From: Verrucomicrobiota bacterium
GTDB lineage: Bacteria; Verrucomicrobiota; Verrucomicrobiia; Limisphaerales; JACRJZ01
NCBI GenBank assembly: GCA_016219875.1
Contig: JACRJZ010000155.1
Span: 41,771 to 105,770, forward strand
Reading direction: 5' to 3'
Length of the DNA: 64,000 nucleotides
A program made the position numbers and the translations under genes. Under the pieces are notes generated by a model. The model made no database searches, had not been told where the DNA came from, and saw only the letters and a list, made by a program, of their open reading frames with translations. Shown in pieces: positions 22,204 through 30,002 of this stretch (position 1 is its first letter; each line of letters begins with the position of its first letter).

Positions 22204-24405
22204 ATGACATTGAGAGCCTGTTTGAGAAGTGGCAGCCGACGTAAGGAGGCTCTGACTTCACGTGATGGCGCACGTCGAAACCGCAGAAGTTTGAGCCTCC
22301 TTACGTCGGCTGCTACGGTCTGCTGTGCAACGATCATCTCATGTTCGAAAGCTCCGGGAGGGGCTGCCGACAGCGCAGCGGCTAAATCCGCGCTGGTAGA
22401 TACCAATCAACTCCGCGTCTATCAGATCGGCAAGAAGGTGTCGGCATTCCCCCCGGCCGAAGACCTGTCCACACCGGAGGCGGCCTATGTCGCCTGCAAC
22501 CGCGTTTCGGCCAGTGGCGATGAAGCGGGCTGGCGACGATTAAGTGTGGAGCGACTCGCCCGGGCCGTTGCATCGGATGCCAAAAGACGAGAGGTCAAGG
22601 CCAGCGCGGCCAAAGAGTGGCTCGAGGCTGAAGTCGTCGAAATCCGAATCTACCGGGACACAAACGCGGCGGTCTTCGCCCACATTCCGCACGCGTGGAA
22701 GAAGATCATTGATGTCCGAAGTTTCGAGCGAGAGGGAGGGCGGTGGCTTAACAGCGGAAACTGCGTCCTGGGATCGCTGGACGAGTCCCGGGCCGCGTTC
22801 CTGGAGACCGTTCTAGTCAAAGAGACGGTTGCCTTGAGAGACTCCCGCAAGCCAATCGCCGACCCAGCGGCCCACCTCCGCACGTTTGTCGAATTTCTCC
22901 AAAAGGAGGGTCAGGAACCCAAGGAGTTCCTGCTCGAAGCGGTGGCGAAGCACCCGATGGTCATCATCGGTGAACTGCACCACCGGCCCAGCTATTGGGC
23001 GTTCAACTCCTCGCTGGTCGGGGAGGCGCGGTTCGCCGACAAGGTCGGCACCATTTACCTGGAGTTGCCCCAGAACGACCAACCGCTCGTCGAGAAATTT
23101 CTGGCGGCGCCGACCCTCGATCCCGCACCGGTGATCGCCATGCTCCGGGATTTCTTCGAGATGGGTTGGCCGGACCAGGCCATGCTCGATTTCTTCGTCG
23201 CGGTCTGGAAAGCCAACCAGCCGTTGCCGCCGGCAAGACGTTTGCGGATCGTGCTGGTGGACATGGCGCGCCCTTGGACCGAGATCAAGGCACGCCAGGA
23301 CTGCCGCAAGTATGACACCGATCGCGACGCGCTGATGGCTCGCAACATCATTTCCGATCGGCGCGCTCATCGTCGGGACTCGCGACACGCGCTGTTCATC
23401 GTCGGGGCTACCCACGCGTGCTCGGGCCTCCAGCAACCCACCGGCGAATGGTTCAAGCGAGCGGGCTGGCATCTGCGGCAGGAACTGGGGCCGGACCAGG
23501 TCCGCGTCATCCTTCAGCACCGGCCTGTCTCGGCCAACAATGGGCGCGTGGAAGGCCGCGTCGCCCTGGGCTTGTTCGATTCGGCCTTCGCGGCTTTGAC
23601 CAACCGGCCCCTCGCGTTTCCGCTCGATCACGGCCCCTTTGGCGAACAGCTTTACGATGCTTCATTGGATCATCCAACCTTCAGCCTGTATCGCGACGCC
23701 GCGAGTGCCTACCTCTACTTGGGGCGCCTGGAAGACGAAATCTTCTCACCGCTGATCCCCGCCTTCTACACGGCGGAGCATATCAAGGAAATTGACCGGC
23801 GTTATCGCCTGATGAACGACGACCGTCCGTGGCACGAGATATTCAGACGCAAGGAAACCACTCCCGAGGAGTTCATCGCTTGGATGAGCAAAGACTGGGG
23901 GCAACCGCGTCGGGAGTGGTCGGCGGCCTCGCTGGGGCCGCTCCATGCCTGGCACTACGGCAGCGAGTGGCGGAAAGCGATGCGCGACGGAGCGCTGCGC
24001 GAAGCCAGCCGTCGTCCCGAGGTGGTCCTGCCGCATGCCCAACGGTTGTTTGCCGCGATCCGGCGGGCGGATTACACACGCGATTGGAAACAGAAAGACG
24101 CCTGGATGCATTTCCTCCCTGAGGACACCGACTACCTGGCCGCGAGCGGATTCAACGCCTGGGTGGACTGGGTGTGCCGAGAGTTCAGCACCAATCCAAT
24201 CGTCGAGATTGAACTCGGCCCATGCCGCGCCAGCCGGGCGGGCCTCCCCGCCGCCGCCTACAAGCTTGCGCGGAAAACCGGCGGCACGCTGGAAGGCGAG
24301 TTGCCCTTTGACTTCAATCCCGCCACCCAGTGTTGGCACGGTCAAGGCGGGCTGGACTGGCACTTGCGGTCAGCGAGTAGAATCCAGGGGAGACCTCCGA
24401 AATGA
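22204..24405 (+). CDS. Lipoprotein with EreA/ChaN-like domain and a domain shared with the kinase
   Basis: 733 residues from ATG 22204; the frame is open from 22099. The N-terminus is encoded by repeat A3 and yields a basic region, hydrophobic stretch SLLTSAATVCCAT and lipobox IISC (Cys47). Residues about 70-220 and the C-terminal 120 resemble the C-terminal domain of the preceding kinase (DLSTPEAAYVACNR, SAAKEWLEAEVVEIRIY, NAWVDWVCREFSTNPIVEIE, GGLDWHLRS). Between them lies an EreA/ChaN/TIKI-type segment: VIIGELHHRPSYW, TIYLELPQNDQPLVEKFL, RDALMARNI and FIVGATHAC. Those families include hydrolases and haem-binding proteins; activity here is unknown. Stop overlaps the next start (ATGA). Confidence 0.75.
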   Translation: MTLRACLRSGSRRKEALTSRDGARRNRRSLSLLTSAATVCCATIISCSKAPGGAADSAAAKSALVDTNQLRVYQIGKKVSAFPPAEDLSTPEAAYVACNRVSASGDEAGWRRLSVERLARAVASDAKRREVKASAAKEWLEAEVVEIRIYRDTNAAVFAHIPHAWKKIIDVRSFEREGGRWLNSGNCVLGSLDESRAAFLETVLVKETVALRDSRKPIADPAAHLRTFVEFLQKEGQEPKEFLLEAVAKHPMVIIGELHHRPSYWAFNSSLVGEARFADKVGTIYLELPQNDQPLVEKFLAAPTLDPAPVIAMLRDFFEMGWPDQAMLDFFVAVWKANQPLPPARRLRIVLVDMARPWTEIKARQDCRKYDTDRDALMARNIISDRRAHRRDSRHALFIVGATHACSGLQQPTGEWFKRAGWHLRQELGPDQVRVILQHRPVSANNGRVEGRVALGLFDSAFAALTNRPLAFPLDHGPFGEQLYDASLDHPTFSLYRDAASAYLYLGRLEDEIFSPLIPAFYTAEHIKEIDRRYRLMNDDRPWHEIFRRKETTPEEFIAWMSKDWGQPRREWSAASLGPLHAWHYGSEWRKAMRDGALREASRRPEVVLPHAQRLFAAIRRADYTRDWKQKDAWMHFLPEDTDYLAASGFNAWVDWVCREFSTNPIVEIELGPCRASRAGLPAAAYKLARKTGGTLEGELPFDFNPATQCWHGQGGLDWHLRSASRIQGRPPK
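22221..22320. repeat. Palindromic repeat family A, copy A3, encodes the apparent signal peptide
   Basis: GGCAGCCGACGTAAGGAGGC pairs with GCCTCCTTACGTCGGCTGCT at 22291-22313. The right arm is translated as SLLTSAAT within the hydrophobic core of the lipoprotein leader. Confidence 0.75.
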
Positions 24406-27400
24406 ACAAAATGAAAATGCCCAGATCCACGATGGGTTTCGTGATCGGCCCGGTGGCCCTCCATCTCGATTCAGTTGCCCAGATTCTAAAACGCGCTTTG
24501 GTGGTCGTGGCTTGGGTCGCGCTCGTCACGGCGGCTTGGGGGCAGAATCCGCCGCGGCTGTGGCTGGCCCAACCCACCCTGCTCAGCAACGGTTGGGCGC
24601 GCCTGTACGCGGAGGCCAAGATCGACGGCGAACCCCAAGTGATCACGGTGCGGGTCTCGACCAACTTGACCAACTGGAGCGTGCTGGCCGTCTTGCCAGG
24701 AGTGTGGTTTTGGGATCCGGAACAAGTCTCGGTGTCGTCCAACCGGACCCGGTTTCAGTACCAAGACCGGTCCACCGCGAACTCCTCCGCGCGTTTCTAT
24801 CAGGGCTTGGTCGGCTCCTCGCAGGGTTGGCGCAATCAAATCTTTTTCGACGACGATGATTTCGCGGTCTGGATGGGCGACATGGCCTACGTGAAGTTCG
24901 TCATCCCGGCCGACGATCCGACGCGGGTGCTGTATTTCAGCGGCGGCTACCTGTTCCATTTCGATTTCATTACGAATCGACTCGAGGCCTTCCGCGGGCT
25001 GAGTCTCGAGGAGGTTCGGGCCCGCACGCGCTACAACGAAGGGCGCCAACTGTTCACCGGCACGGTGCTGTTCCCATGGAATTCGGTCACCGAGTACGGC
25101 ATTCAATTCGACTCCACCGACCCGCTGCCGCCCGAAACAGTCCAGGCGCTCTTTGACCTGGTCAGTTCCACGGTGATCAACGGGCGCGAATCCAATGCGC
25201 CGCCCTTCCGGGCGTTCTACGTGCCGTCTTACGAGCAAATCCCCGTGGCGCTGTCGCAAGTCGCATTCTATGAGTCCAACCGGATTGCGCTGGCCACGAT
25301 GGATCGCTGGGTGGCGGGCGACATCTCCTATGCGCCCGGCTGGGCTGTGGGGCGACTGGTCTTCGTGCCGGGCACGAACATCATGTCCGCCTACGCCAGC
25401 GGAGAGTTGTTGGGCAGTGATATTCTGCTCACGGATGGCGTGCCGGCGGACGTGCCTTACGTGGCGGGGATTGTCGCGCTCAGTCCGGCGACGCCGAACT
25501 CGCACGTGGCGATCCTGGCGCGCTCTTACGGCCTGCCGTTTGTGTATCTCAGCAAGGCGGAAGAGCGGGAACGGGCGCGACTTTTGGACGGCCAGGAGGT
25601 TTATCTGTGGGCGGTGAACCCCAACTCGACCGAGAGTTGGTGGCCGCGTGCCAAGCTGCTGGTCCTCGATCCGGACCTCGACCCGGTCCTGAAACAAGAA
25701 CTCCTGGCTTTGAAGCAAACCCAGCCGATTCACTTTCCAGCCAAGGAACGGTTCGGCGCCTACACCGCGGCGACTGAGGTTCTCTGGCCGGCGGACATCC
25801 GGTTCTTCGGCGGCAAGGCGGCCAACTTCGGTCTTCTCCGGCGGACGATTCCCACCAATTCTCCGGACGCCATCGCGTTCTCCATGGATCTCTGGGACGA
25901 TTTCATGGATCAGACGCTCGGGAACGGACGCAGTCTGCGCGCCGAAATTGCCAGCCGTTTGTCTGGATTCACCACGAACCCGGTCAACATCGTTGCGCTG
26001 ACCAATACTCTGGAGGGTATCCGGGATTTGATTCGCCAGACCGCCACGTTCAATCCCGCCCAGCGCCAGGCCATCCTCAACGCCCTCGCCCGCTTTGAAC
26101 CCGCGCGCAAGATCCGTTTCCGTAGTTCAACCAACGTCGAGGACAGCGAATCGTTTTCGGGCGCCGGCCTCTACGACAGCTACAGCGGCTGCCTGGCGGA
26201 CGATCTCGATGCCGACACGCGCGGGCCGTGCCGCTGCGACGCCACCGAAAACAACGAGCGCGGCGTCTTCCGCGCGATCCAGCGAGTCTATGCCAGCTTC
26301 TACAACGACAATGCCTACTTGGTGCGCTTGCAGCAGGGCATCGATGAAACCACGGTCGGCATGGGAGTGCTGGTCCACTACTCCACGCCCGATGAAATCG
26401 AACTGGCCAACGGCGTCGCCACCGTCGCTGTCGTGCGACAGGAGCCCCATCCCACCGGCTACGACATCGAAATGGTAACCCAACTCGGTGCGGTCTCCGT
26501 GGCGAACCCGGACGGCACAGCCGTGCCCGAGGTCCTGCGCAGTGCTTGGTCGGACTGTGGTGACTGCCTCGCGCTGGAGCAACCGTCGAGCTTGGTGCCG
26601 CTGAGCAGCTACGTACTGGACTGGCCGAGTTACTCGAGCAACGAGTATCGGTCTTTTGCGCGCATGTTCACCAACGTGGCCGGGGCCTACGCCCAGGTCT
26701 TCCCGGACAAGCGCCGGTTTACGCTCGACTTCGAATACAAGAAGGTTGCGCCCGGCCATCTCGAAGTGAAACAAGTGCGCGAGGTGCCCACGCCCGACAC
26801 GACTCCCTCGATCGCTCCGTTTCTGTTCAACGAACCGATCACGTTAGTGTCGCACCAGGGCATCATGGACGACTTCTTCCAAACGCACCGGCTCAAGTCC
26901 CGGTGGGTCATCCGCTCGCGCAACCTGCGTTTGACGCAAACCAACGCGGCTCAGGGCATCCTGGCGGACATCACCTGGGAGCGGGCGCACAATGGCGTCA
27001 TTGAAACCTACACCGGGCCGCTCACGGCCTTGAGCAACGCCACCTACCACGGCGGGATTGACACGACGGGGGGGTGGACGGCCATGACAGCCGACGGCCC
27101 GGCTCGCTACCAACTCCAGTTTTCGTTCTTTTTCCCGGCGGCGCCATTTCTGACCTCGGTGCAGCAACCGGTTTACACGCTGGCCGACGCCATCGGCTGG
27201 ATTCTGAGCGCGGAGTACGATCGGGCCTTGCCGTATCTGGGCGGTTACCGCACCAATGAGAGCGTGTGGCTGTGGCGTGCGCGCGAGCCGGGCGAGAGCG
27301 ATGCCCGCTTTGACTACACCTTCGTCGTGACCAACGGAACCTCGAACATCGTGATCCAAACCGCCTACTGGCTCGACAGCCCGAACATCTACACCGGTCT

Positions 27401-27698
27401 TCCCAGCCTGATCGGGAACATAAACTCGCGGATCGAAGGCCTGACCACCGAGACGATCGTCTTGAACGGCTTCTTCTCGCAGACCTTCGAGGCGGATCAC
27501 TTCCTTTGGAGTGAACGCTTCATCTTTGAACCGCGCGTCGAGCCAGGGATTTCTCAAGCCATCCTGGACGAACTCCGCGCCGCCGACATCCGCCTGCTGG
27601 TGTTCACGCACCGCGACAACATCCCTCGCCTGCGAGTGATGGGCTTCGATGGCCGGTTGCGGGACTGGGGCGTCCCGGCTCCCGGCGCAAGGCCGTAG
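24402..27698 (+). CDS. Secreted PEP-synthase-like protein: swivel domain then ATP-grasp, no PEP barrel
   Basis: 1098 residues. Signal peptide (LKRALVVVAWVALVTAAWGQ) near residues 29-48, then a verrucomicrobial 'VSTNLTNWSVLA' segment. At about 355-380 is ATPNSHVAILARSYGLPFVY, matching the PEP-utiliser swivel motif with the phospho-histidine position His368. Residues 468-660 match the PPDK N-terminal ATP-grasp: FFGGKAANFGLLRRTIP (Lys472), FRSSTNVEDSESFSGAG (Arg574). NGVATV and HLEVKQVREVP correspond to the ATP-grasp end. Order is swivel then ATP-grasp, the reverse of PPDK and PEP synthase, and no C-terminal PEP-binding barrel is visible. Paralogue at 36744. Substrate unknown; secretion outside the ATP pool makes catalysis doubtful. 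Confidence 0.8.
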   Translation: MNKMKMPRSTMGFVIGPVALHLDSVAQILKRALVVVAWVALVTAAWGQNPPRLWLAQPTLLSNGWARLYAEAKIDGEPQVITVRVSTNLTNWSVLAVLPGVWFWDPEQVSVSSNRTRFQYQDRSTANSSARFYQGLVGSSQGWRNQIFFDDDDFAVWMGDMAYVKFVIPADDPTRVLYFSGGYLFHFDFITNRLEAFRGLSLEEVRARTRYNEGRQLFTGTVLFPWNSVTEYGIQFDSTDPLPPETVQALFDLVSSTVINGRESNAPPFRAFYVPSYEQIPVALSQVAFYESNRIALATMDRWVAGDISYAPGWAVGRLVFVPGTNIMSAYASGELLGSDILLTDGVPADVPYVAGIVALSPATPNSHVAILARSYGLPFVYLSKAEERERARLLDGQEVYLWAVNPNSTESWWPRAKLLVLDPDLDPVLKQELLALKQTQPIHFPAKERFGAYTAATEVLWPADIRFFGGKAANFGLLRRTIPTNSPDAIAFSMDLWDDFMDQTLGNGRSLRAEIASRLSGFTTNPVNIVALTNTLEGIRDLIRQTATFNPAQRQAILNALARFEPARKIRFRSSTNVEDSESFSGAGLYDSYSGCLADDLDADTRGPCRCDATENNERGVFRAIQRVYASFYNDNAYLVRLQQGIDETTVGMGVLVHYSTPDEIELANGVATVAVVRQEPHPTGYDIEMVTQLGAVSVANPDGTAVPEVLRSAWSDCGDCLALEQPSSLVPLSSYVLDWPSYSSNEYRSFARMFTNVAGAYAQVFPDKRRFTLDFEYKKVAPGHLEVKQVREVPTPDTTPSIAPFLFNEPITLVSHQGIMDDFFQTHRLKSRWVIRSRNLRLTQTNAAQGILADITWERAHNGVIETYTGPLTALSNATYHGGIDTTGGWTAMTADGPARYQLQFSFFFPAAPFLTSVQQPVYTLADAIGWILSAEYDRALPYLGGYRTNESVWLWRAREPGESDARFDYTFVVTNGTSNIVIQTAYWLDSPNIYTGLPSLIGNINSRIEGLTTETIVLNGFFSQTFEADHFLWSERFIFEPRVEPGISQAILDELRAADIRLLVFTHRDNIPRLRVMGFDGRLRDWGVPAPGARP

Positions 27699-27844
27699 CG
27701 GATGTTCGATGCCGAAGCACCGTTCAGGGATGATTCGCGCGGCGGTATTGGCGGGGGCATGCATGCCTGCTGCGACTGTGGAACAGCACGTGACAGCAAG
27801 CCCATCACCTACCGGCTGAGCCTAGCCCGCCTTTTTCATCGCGG

Positions 27845-27923
27845 TCGTAGCGGCGTCTCGGGAGAGCGCCGCCGTTCCTTGGGTGCTGGAGACAGCGGCG
27901 CTCTGCCGCTCTGCTGAGACGCC
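27845..27923. repeat. Palindromic repeat family C, copy C2
   Basis: GGCGTCTCGGGAGAGCGCCG pairs with GCGGCGCTCTGCCGCTCTGC and GAGACGCC with small bulges. Between 27699 and 28013 I see no gene apart from this repeat. Confidence 0.7.
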
Positions 27924-28013
27924 AAATCTGGAATTGACACCGGGCGACTATCGTTTCAGCTTCGGAACATGTCTTCAAAAGACCAAGAACTCTACACCAA
28001 CCGCAGCGCAGCA

Positions 28014-28754
28014 ATGACACGAACTCCTCGCAGCCGCCTGAGGCCGTTGCTCTTCGTGCTTGTACTGATCGCCGTCATTCCAGCCGCGCTTGCGACTGAG
28101 ACGTGGCTGATCCCTCAGGGCGAGGCGCGCGTTCTCAGCGTCAGCACTGGCGAGGTATTTGTGCTTTCCCTGTATGATGCAGGAGGATATGACACTGCGC
28201 TGGTGTGGGGCGGTGCAACCAACCCCATTTACTTGAGGATGAAGCCAGATTACTTTCCATTGGCATTTGCCGGCCCGATGCAGTTGCTCTTTGGATCGAA
28301 TTGTAGCCACTTCTTGTCGTTCACCCGACTCACCAACACAGCATTCCATTCTCTTGTACTGACAGCCGACACAACGAATGCAGTCATCAACATCCCTGCC
28401 GGTAAGACGCTTCGGTGGTTTTCCAGCCTTCCTAACGGGAATCATATTACTGCGATAGCGCGAGGTACTAACGAGTTCAGCGGCGGCACTTGGGGTGGTT
28501 GGGGGAACCGAGGCCAAGAATTTGCCGGGCCATTGGAAATGCGGCTCAATTGGAGCGGCGTTACGACCATTTGTACTTACTACATCACGGATGACTTCAC
28601 GCTGTTTCCGCAGACGGGATTGTTGCTTGGTCCCACTGGAACCTTCGAAGTCAGCGTCTTGAAATCCGTTGATCTGTCGAACTGGTTTCCCGTAATGGTG
28701 CAGCCGGTCACGGCAGATCAAAAAGCATTCTACCGACTTAGATTAGCGCGTTGA
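28014..28754 (+). CDS. Secreted hypothetical protein with verrucomicrobial C-terminal segment
   Basis: 246 residues from ATG 28014 (MTRTPRSRLRPLLFVLVLIA); ATG 27969 is also in frame. A signal peptide ends near PAALATETW. The mature part is beta-rich with no known catalytic motif. The last 35 residues (FEVSVLKSVDLSNWFPVMVQ ... AFYRLRLAR) belong to the SxDLxNW-type tail seen on many secreted proteins of this lineage and echo the 'TNLTNW' segment of the PEP-synthase-like neighbour. Lower third-position GC than neighbours (many T/A-ending codons) hints at recent acquisition. Function unknown. Confidence 0.7.
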   Translation: MTRTPRSRLRPLLFVLVLIAVIPAALATETWLIPQGEARVLSVSTGEVFVLSLYDAGGYDTALVWGGATNPIYLRMKPDYFPLAFAGPMQLLFGSNCSHFLSFTRLTNTAFHSLVLTADTTNAVINIPAGKTLRWFSSLPNGNHITAIARGTNEFSGGTWGGWGNRGQEFAGPLEMRLNWSGVTTICTYYITDDFTLFPQTGLLLGPTGTFEVSVLKSVDLSNWFPVMVQPVTADQKAFYRLRLAR

Positions 28755-28781
28755 CCCCGCTTTTTGCTGCCGAAATCGAAA

Positions 28782-29029
28782 AACGGCGCTCTCCCGAGGC
28801 GCCGCTACGACCTGTCGGCGCTTCAAGCGGGTGGTGAGAAAGGCGAGCTAGCGGCGCTGTCGCAATTCCGGTAAGGCCTCAGTAGAGTCCGGCTCTAGCG
28901 GTTCGCCAAATCCGAAATCCGAAAATCGAAATCCGAAACAAATCCGAAGCTCGAAATCTCAAATCCGAAACCTTCACGGGCCGACAGGGTTTCGGATTTG
29001 CTCACTCGGATTTCGATTTTCGGATTTCT
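28782..29029. repeat. Half copy of repeat C plus palindromic repeat family F, upstream of the second sigma gene
   Basis: GGCGCTCTCCCGAGGCGCCG at 28784-28804 is one arm of family C. At 28908-29029 a different family is built from repeated AAATCCGAAATCCGAAAATC units and their inverse TTTCGGATTTGC / GATTTTCGGATTTCTG. F ends 14 bases before the ATG at 29044, so the sigma promoter must lie in or upstream of the repeat. Confidence 0.75.
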
Positions 29030-29043
29030 GCCTTTCCGGCATC

Positions 29044-29829
29044 ATGGCAAGGCGCATGACCACACATCACACCCGGCAGGTCCAGGCAGACAGGAGCCAT
29101 CCGGCTACCTCGCCGCCGCCGGTCTGCTTCGTCACCACACGCTGGTCGGTGGTGCTGACGGCGGGGCGCAATGACACCGCGCCGGCGCAGGAGGCGTTGT
29201 CACACCTGTGCGAAACCTATTGGTACCCGCTCTATGCCTTTGTGCGGCGGCGCGGCCATTCGCCGGAAGAGGCGCAGGACCTGACCCAGGAGTTCTTCGC
29301 CCGCCTGCTCGAACACAACTGGGTGGGCGAGGCCGATCGCGCCAAGGGACGGTTTCGCACGTTTCTGCTCATGGCGCTGAAGCGGTTTCTAGCCAACGAG
29401 TGGGACCGCGCTCACCGGCAGAAGCGCGGAGGCCATGCCACGCATCTACCGCTCGACACGGCGGTGGCGGAGACGCGTTACCAGACCGACCCGGCGAGCG
29501 AACTGCCCGCCGACCGCGTCTATGAACGCCGCTGGGCGCTGGCGCTGCTGGAGCAGACCATGAATCGCTTGCGCGCGGAGTTCAACCAGGCTGGCAAGGC
29601 CGCCGAGTTCGAACGCCTCAAGGTCTTTCTCACGGCGGACAAGGCCGCCATCACCTGTGCCGACGTGGCGCGCGAACTCGGCATGAGCGAAGGCGCCGCG
29701 CGCGTGGCGGCGCACCGATTGCGACGGCGCTTCCGGGAATTGTTCCGGGAAGAGGTCGCCCACACCGTCGCTGCCGCCGAGGACATGGATGAAGAATTCC
29801 ACCATTTGTTGGCGGCCCTGGCGGAGTGA
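29044..29829 (+). CDS. ECF-type RNA polymerase sigma factor, locus B
   Basis: 261 residues (ATG 29044; ATG 29056 possible). Close to the sigma factor at 18106: FVTTRWSVVLTAG, LCETYWYPLYAFVRRRGHSP, AQDLTQEFFARLLEHNWVG, FLLMALKRFLANEWDRA, and region 4 LGMSEGAARVAAHRLRRRFR. It precedes a Ser/Thr kinase by 173 bases that contain palindromic repeat G. Expected to switch on its own locus in response to the kinase or an unknown signal. Confidence 0.93.
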   Translation: MARRMTTHHTRQVQADRSHPATSPPPVCFVTTRWSVVLTAGRNDTAPAQEALSHLCETYWYPLYAFVRRRGHSPEEAQDLTQEFFARLLEHNWVGEADRAKGRFRTFLLMALKRFLANEWDRAHRQKRGGHATHLPLDTAVAETRYQTDPASELPADRVYERRWALALLEQTMNRLRAEFNQAGKAAEFERLKVFLTADKAAITCADVARELGMSEGAARVAAHRLRRRFRELFREEVAHTVAAAEDMDEEFHHLLAALAE

Positions 29830-29870
29830 GAGTCTTCCACCATGATGGCGCGCTTTGTGTCCTTGAACCC

Positions 29871-29936
29871 GGTAGGGCGAGACTCCTGTCGAGCCGAAAA
29901 ACGTCGTTCCCGGCTCGGCAGGAGCCTCGCCCTACC
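29871..29936. repeat. Palindromic repeat family G between sigma factor and kinase
   Basis: GGTAGGGCGAGACTCCTGTC / GGCAGGAGCCTCGCCCTACC form a stem of about 26 bp with two mismatches and a short A-rich loop. In mRNA this would be a stable hairpin directly upstream of the kinase gene. Confidence 0.8.
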
Positions 29937-30002
29937 AGATTCAGGGGCTGGCCTGCTTGAGTTCCGTGTAACACCTGGCGAGCCGCGCTTAAGGAATGGG
30001 TG

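Noticed and set aside
28014..28754. Recent horizontal transfer of the secreted protein at 28014
   Set aside because: Codon use looks more AT-rich than neighbours, but its tail is a local lineage-type segment, so I do not claim transfer without composition statistics.
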